Shown here: positions 6,469 through 8,116 of the stretch, one piece after another
Numbering within the stretch: position 1 is the stretch's first letter
Layout of the letters: the number at the start of each line of letters is the position of its first letter
DNA from: Alphaproteobacteria bacterium
GTDB taxonomy: Bacteria > Pseudomonadota > Alphaproteobacteria > RF32 > CAG-239
Direction of reading: 5' to 3'
Assembly: GCA_017546885.1 (NCBI GenBank)
Contig: JAFYRQ010000023.1
Span: 1 to 8,116 of the forward strand
DNA: 8,116 nucleotides
The notes under the pieces: generated by a model
What the model was told of the DNA's origin: nothing
What the model saw: the letters and a program-made list of their open reading frames with translations, nothing else
Database searches by the model: none
Position numbers and translations under genes: made by a program

Positions 6469-6757
6469 AAACTTTGAATTTTTTTAGTTAATATTTTAGT
6501 TTTCTTTATTATGCGGACTTTTCTCAATCCTTGGCTCAGAATCAGGAAAAGAGGATAAAAAACAACATTAAACGAAATTATAGAAATTCGGTTTAATGAT
6601 TAACCTTAATTTGTCAAAGTATTTGAAACAGATTTTCTCTCTTCACTTTCCAATGATAAATACTTAATAATTATGGTTAAACTTTTTCGTTTATAGTCCG
6701 AAAGACTTTTCAATGCCCTACACTTGGCAGTAAAACCGCCAAGTGTAGGATTACTTT
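6469..6757. other. intergenic leader region of the lipoprotein gene
   Basis: This AT-rich 289-base gap separates two minus-strand genes. Besides the hairpin at 6717-6749 I find no gene; the only short frames are under ten codons. No promoter stands out. GTTTA followed after 19 bases by TATCATTG on the minus strand resembles the Bacteroidota TTTG/TAnnTTTG pattern, with one mismatch in each box, and TATAAT occurs on the minus strand without a matching -35. Confidence 0.5.
6717..6749 (-). repeat. 12-bp perfect inverted repeat (hairpin) at the 3' end of the large gene
   Basis: CCTACACTTGGC (6717-6728) and GCCAAGTGTAGG (6738-6749) are exact inverse copies around a nine-base loop. On the minus strand it begins eight bases after the TAG of the gene at 6758. 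Neither strand has a T-run behind it, so it is not a standard intrinsic terminator; a 3'-end stabilising hairpin, a factor-assisted terminator or a protein/recombination site are possible. Confidence 0.7.
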
Positions 6758-8116
6758 CTACTCACAAAATACATTATACCTTACTGTAGATGTATCACCT
6801 GATTTCCATTCTACGCGACCATAATTCATATTCACATTACTGCCTGGCCAACTACAATCGCTTAATATACCACGATTATCTCTCGATTCTTGAGCTTCAC
6901 CATAACTTACATACGTTCTTTCAGATTTAGAATTGATTGTACCAGCATAATAGAAATCTGAACTTATTCCATTTGTCTTCCAAGATCTCCAACATCCTGA
7001 AATATCACCCGCATGATATGGCACATTTATTTGTGCATCACCATAACACTTTTTCCAAGCGGTATTACTGGTACTCCAATTTATCTTAGCATTATAAGTA
7101 CCTGTACCAAAGTCAGTTGCTTGTACATAACTATTTGGAGATACCCCGACTAAATAACCATCTAAAATTTCAAAAGAAACATTTTTAGACAACCTTATAG
7201 ACATACCCTTGGTCATCTTATAACTATCGTAATAGTTAGTACCTGCGTGCAAGTTAGAATACACTTTTGCTCCTGTCGAAGAACTTGGCCCTACAATAGA
7301 GACATAACTACTATATGTACTAGTTTTTGCATCAGCAGAAGGATAAACAAGTATTCCTCGAGACCAAGATGTCGTTGCAGCTTTTAAAGTTCCTCCTTCA
7401 CGCAACGTAATGTCTGCCACAGAATAATTTCCGGTAACAGATGTAGAAAATCTCATATAATATATAGAATCAAAGTCATATCCTGTTGATGTAAACTTAC
7501 CTAAAACAGTAGAACCAGATAGTGTGCTATCAAATGTTGAGTAATAAACCGTGTATTTAGGTGTAGTTCCACTTTTTGCTTTCAAAGTCACATCAGCACC
7601 AGAAGCATTTTGTAAATAATAACCACTAACATTTCCACCATTAACAGTTAAAGGCTTCTTCTGTGTTAAATCATAAACATACAAATCACCATCATTTATA
7701 ACAATTGGTCTGTTTGATGTTGTTGTTGATGAAAACTTAAGATTTACACCTTTGAATGTCATCGTAGCAACTTTATCTCCTTCAGATGCAAGAGGGAATT
7801 TGCTTGCAGAGTATGTTAATGTCGGATTTACCGTACAAGAACGTTTTATTGCACTCAATCCTGTATCTTTATTGATAGCAGAGGTAGAATAGCTACTGAG
7901 ATAATTCAAAGCAGACATATAAGTCTCACTATTACCATCACTCGGCACACCCGCTATACCCTTATATGTGTACGAATAATTTGCAGAACGAGATATACAA
8001 ACCTTAGTTTTAGCATAGCTGTTAGAAGGATCACAATATCCCGAACAACCAACATATGATCCGCAAACATAGCTTCCCGCTGGTTTCATAATTTGATCCT
8101 GAATCTGCTGATTACC
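6758..8116 (-). CDS. large Ser/Thr/Tyr/Gly-rich exported-type protein, C-terminal part, unknown family
   Basis: The frame is open from the right edge (first visible residues GNQQIQDQIMKPAGSYVCGS) to the TAG at 6758-6760, 452 residues; the ATG at 8089 is probably internal because coding continues upstream of it. Counting from that Met, nine cysteines lie at 9, 15, 19, 31, 85, 348, 366, 412 and 442, leaving a Cys-free core of about 260 residues. That core is built of short beta-like strands with Gly/Asn turns (GDLYVYDL, LTVNGGNVSGYYL, ADITLREGGTLKAATT, VSFEILDGYLVGV), as in beta-solenoid or adhesin proteins. No LPXTG, type IX sorting domain, autotransporter barrel or catalytic motif is visible. 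The composition suggests a surface or secreted protein with disulfide-locked ends. Codon use is mixed (AAA and AAG alike), unlike both the hyd genes and the lipoprotein. The signal peptide and identity lie off the edge. Confidence 0.72.
   Translation of the reverse strand, partial: GNQQIQDQIMKPAGSYVCGSYVGCSGYCDPSNSYAKTKVCISRSANYSYTYKGIAGVPSDGNSETYMSALNYLSSYSTSAINKDTGLSAIKRSCTVNPTLTYSASKFPLASEGDKVATMTFKGVNLKFSSTTTSNRPIVINDGDLYVYDLTQKKPLTVNGGNVSGYYLQNASGADVTLKAKSGTTPKYTVYYSTFDSTLSGSTVLGKFTSTGYDFDSIYYMRFSTSVTGNYSVADITLREGGTLKAATTSWSRGILVYPSADAKTSTYSSYVSIVGPSSSTGAKVYSNLHAGTNYYDSYKMTKGMSIRLSKNVSFEILDGYLVGVSPNSYVQATDFGTGTYNAKINWSTSNTAWKKCYGDAQINVPYHAGDISGCWRSWKTNGISSDFYYAGTINSKSERTYVSYGEAQESRDNRGILSDCSWPGSNVNMNYGRVEWKSGDTSTVRYNVFCE

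Noticed and set aside
6588..6603. Near-palindrome GGTTTAATGATTAACC upstream of the lipoprotein gene
   Set aside because: Several central positions do not pair, so it is weaker than it first looks.
6516..6728. Direct repeat GACTTTTC followed by AAT and TTGGC at 6516-6535 and 6704-6728
   Set aside because: Only eight bases match without gaps and the rest needs insertions; likely chance in AT-rich DNA.
1..8116. CRISPR array, tRNA, rRNA, integrase or transposase
   Set aside because: I saw no regularly spaced repeats, no tRNA-like arms and no recombinase motifs anywhere in the window.

Overview
The window joins two parts that look different. Positions 1 to about 5065 are AT-rich and carry the 3' part of a glycogen synthase gene, then a compact three-gene operon for a trimeric NAD(H)-linked [FeFe] hydrogenase (hydC, hydB, hydA). 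A small convergent gene for a 41-residue single-span membrane protein follows. The three hyd genes have clear purine-rich Shine-Dalgarno sites and strongly prefer AAA, GAA and CAA codons. This fits an anaerobic, fermentative, H2-producing bacterium, probably host-associated, that is not a Bacteroidota. I cannot fix the phylum; an anaerobic alphaproteobacterial or Elusimicrobia-like lineage is a guess.

Positions about 5165 to 8116 hold two genes on the minus strand. The first (5230-6468) encodes a predicted lipoprotein with a Bacteroidota-like look: relaxed lipobox, acidic residues right after the lipid-modified Cys, A-rich leader without a Shine-Dalgarno site, and AAG/GAG/CAG codon preference. 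The second (6758 to beyond the right edge) is the C-terminal part of a large Ser/Thr/Tyr/Gly-rich, beta-looking, presumably exported protein with cysteines only near its visible ends. I recognise neither family.

How the genes work together: HydC (NuoE-like) and HydB (NuoF-like) form the NAD(H)/FMN diaphorase, and HydA carries the iron-sulfur relay and the H-cluster, so the complex would interconvert NADH oxidation and H2 production. HydB stops right after its NuoF core and HydA stops after its H-cluster C-terminal segment. Both lack extra C-terminal Fe-S domains found in the larger bifurcating enzyme of Thermotoga maritima, so this enzyme may be a reduced, possibly NADH-only version. The maturases HydE, HydF and HydG are not in the window. 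The glycogen synthase lies upstream on the same strand and may not be co-transcribed, since a weak promoter-like sequence lies between it and hydC.

Transcription ends are clear in the middle. A bidirectional hairpin at 4884-4920 serves hydA and the small convergent gene, and a second hairpin at 5173-5210 serves the lipoprotein gene. The change in codon use and translation signals near 5070-5170 could mark horizontal acquisition of the surface-protein genes or an assembly join.
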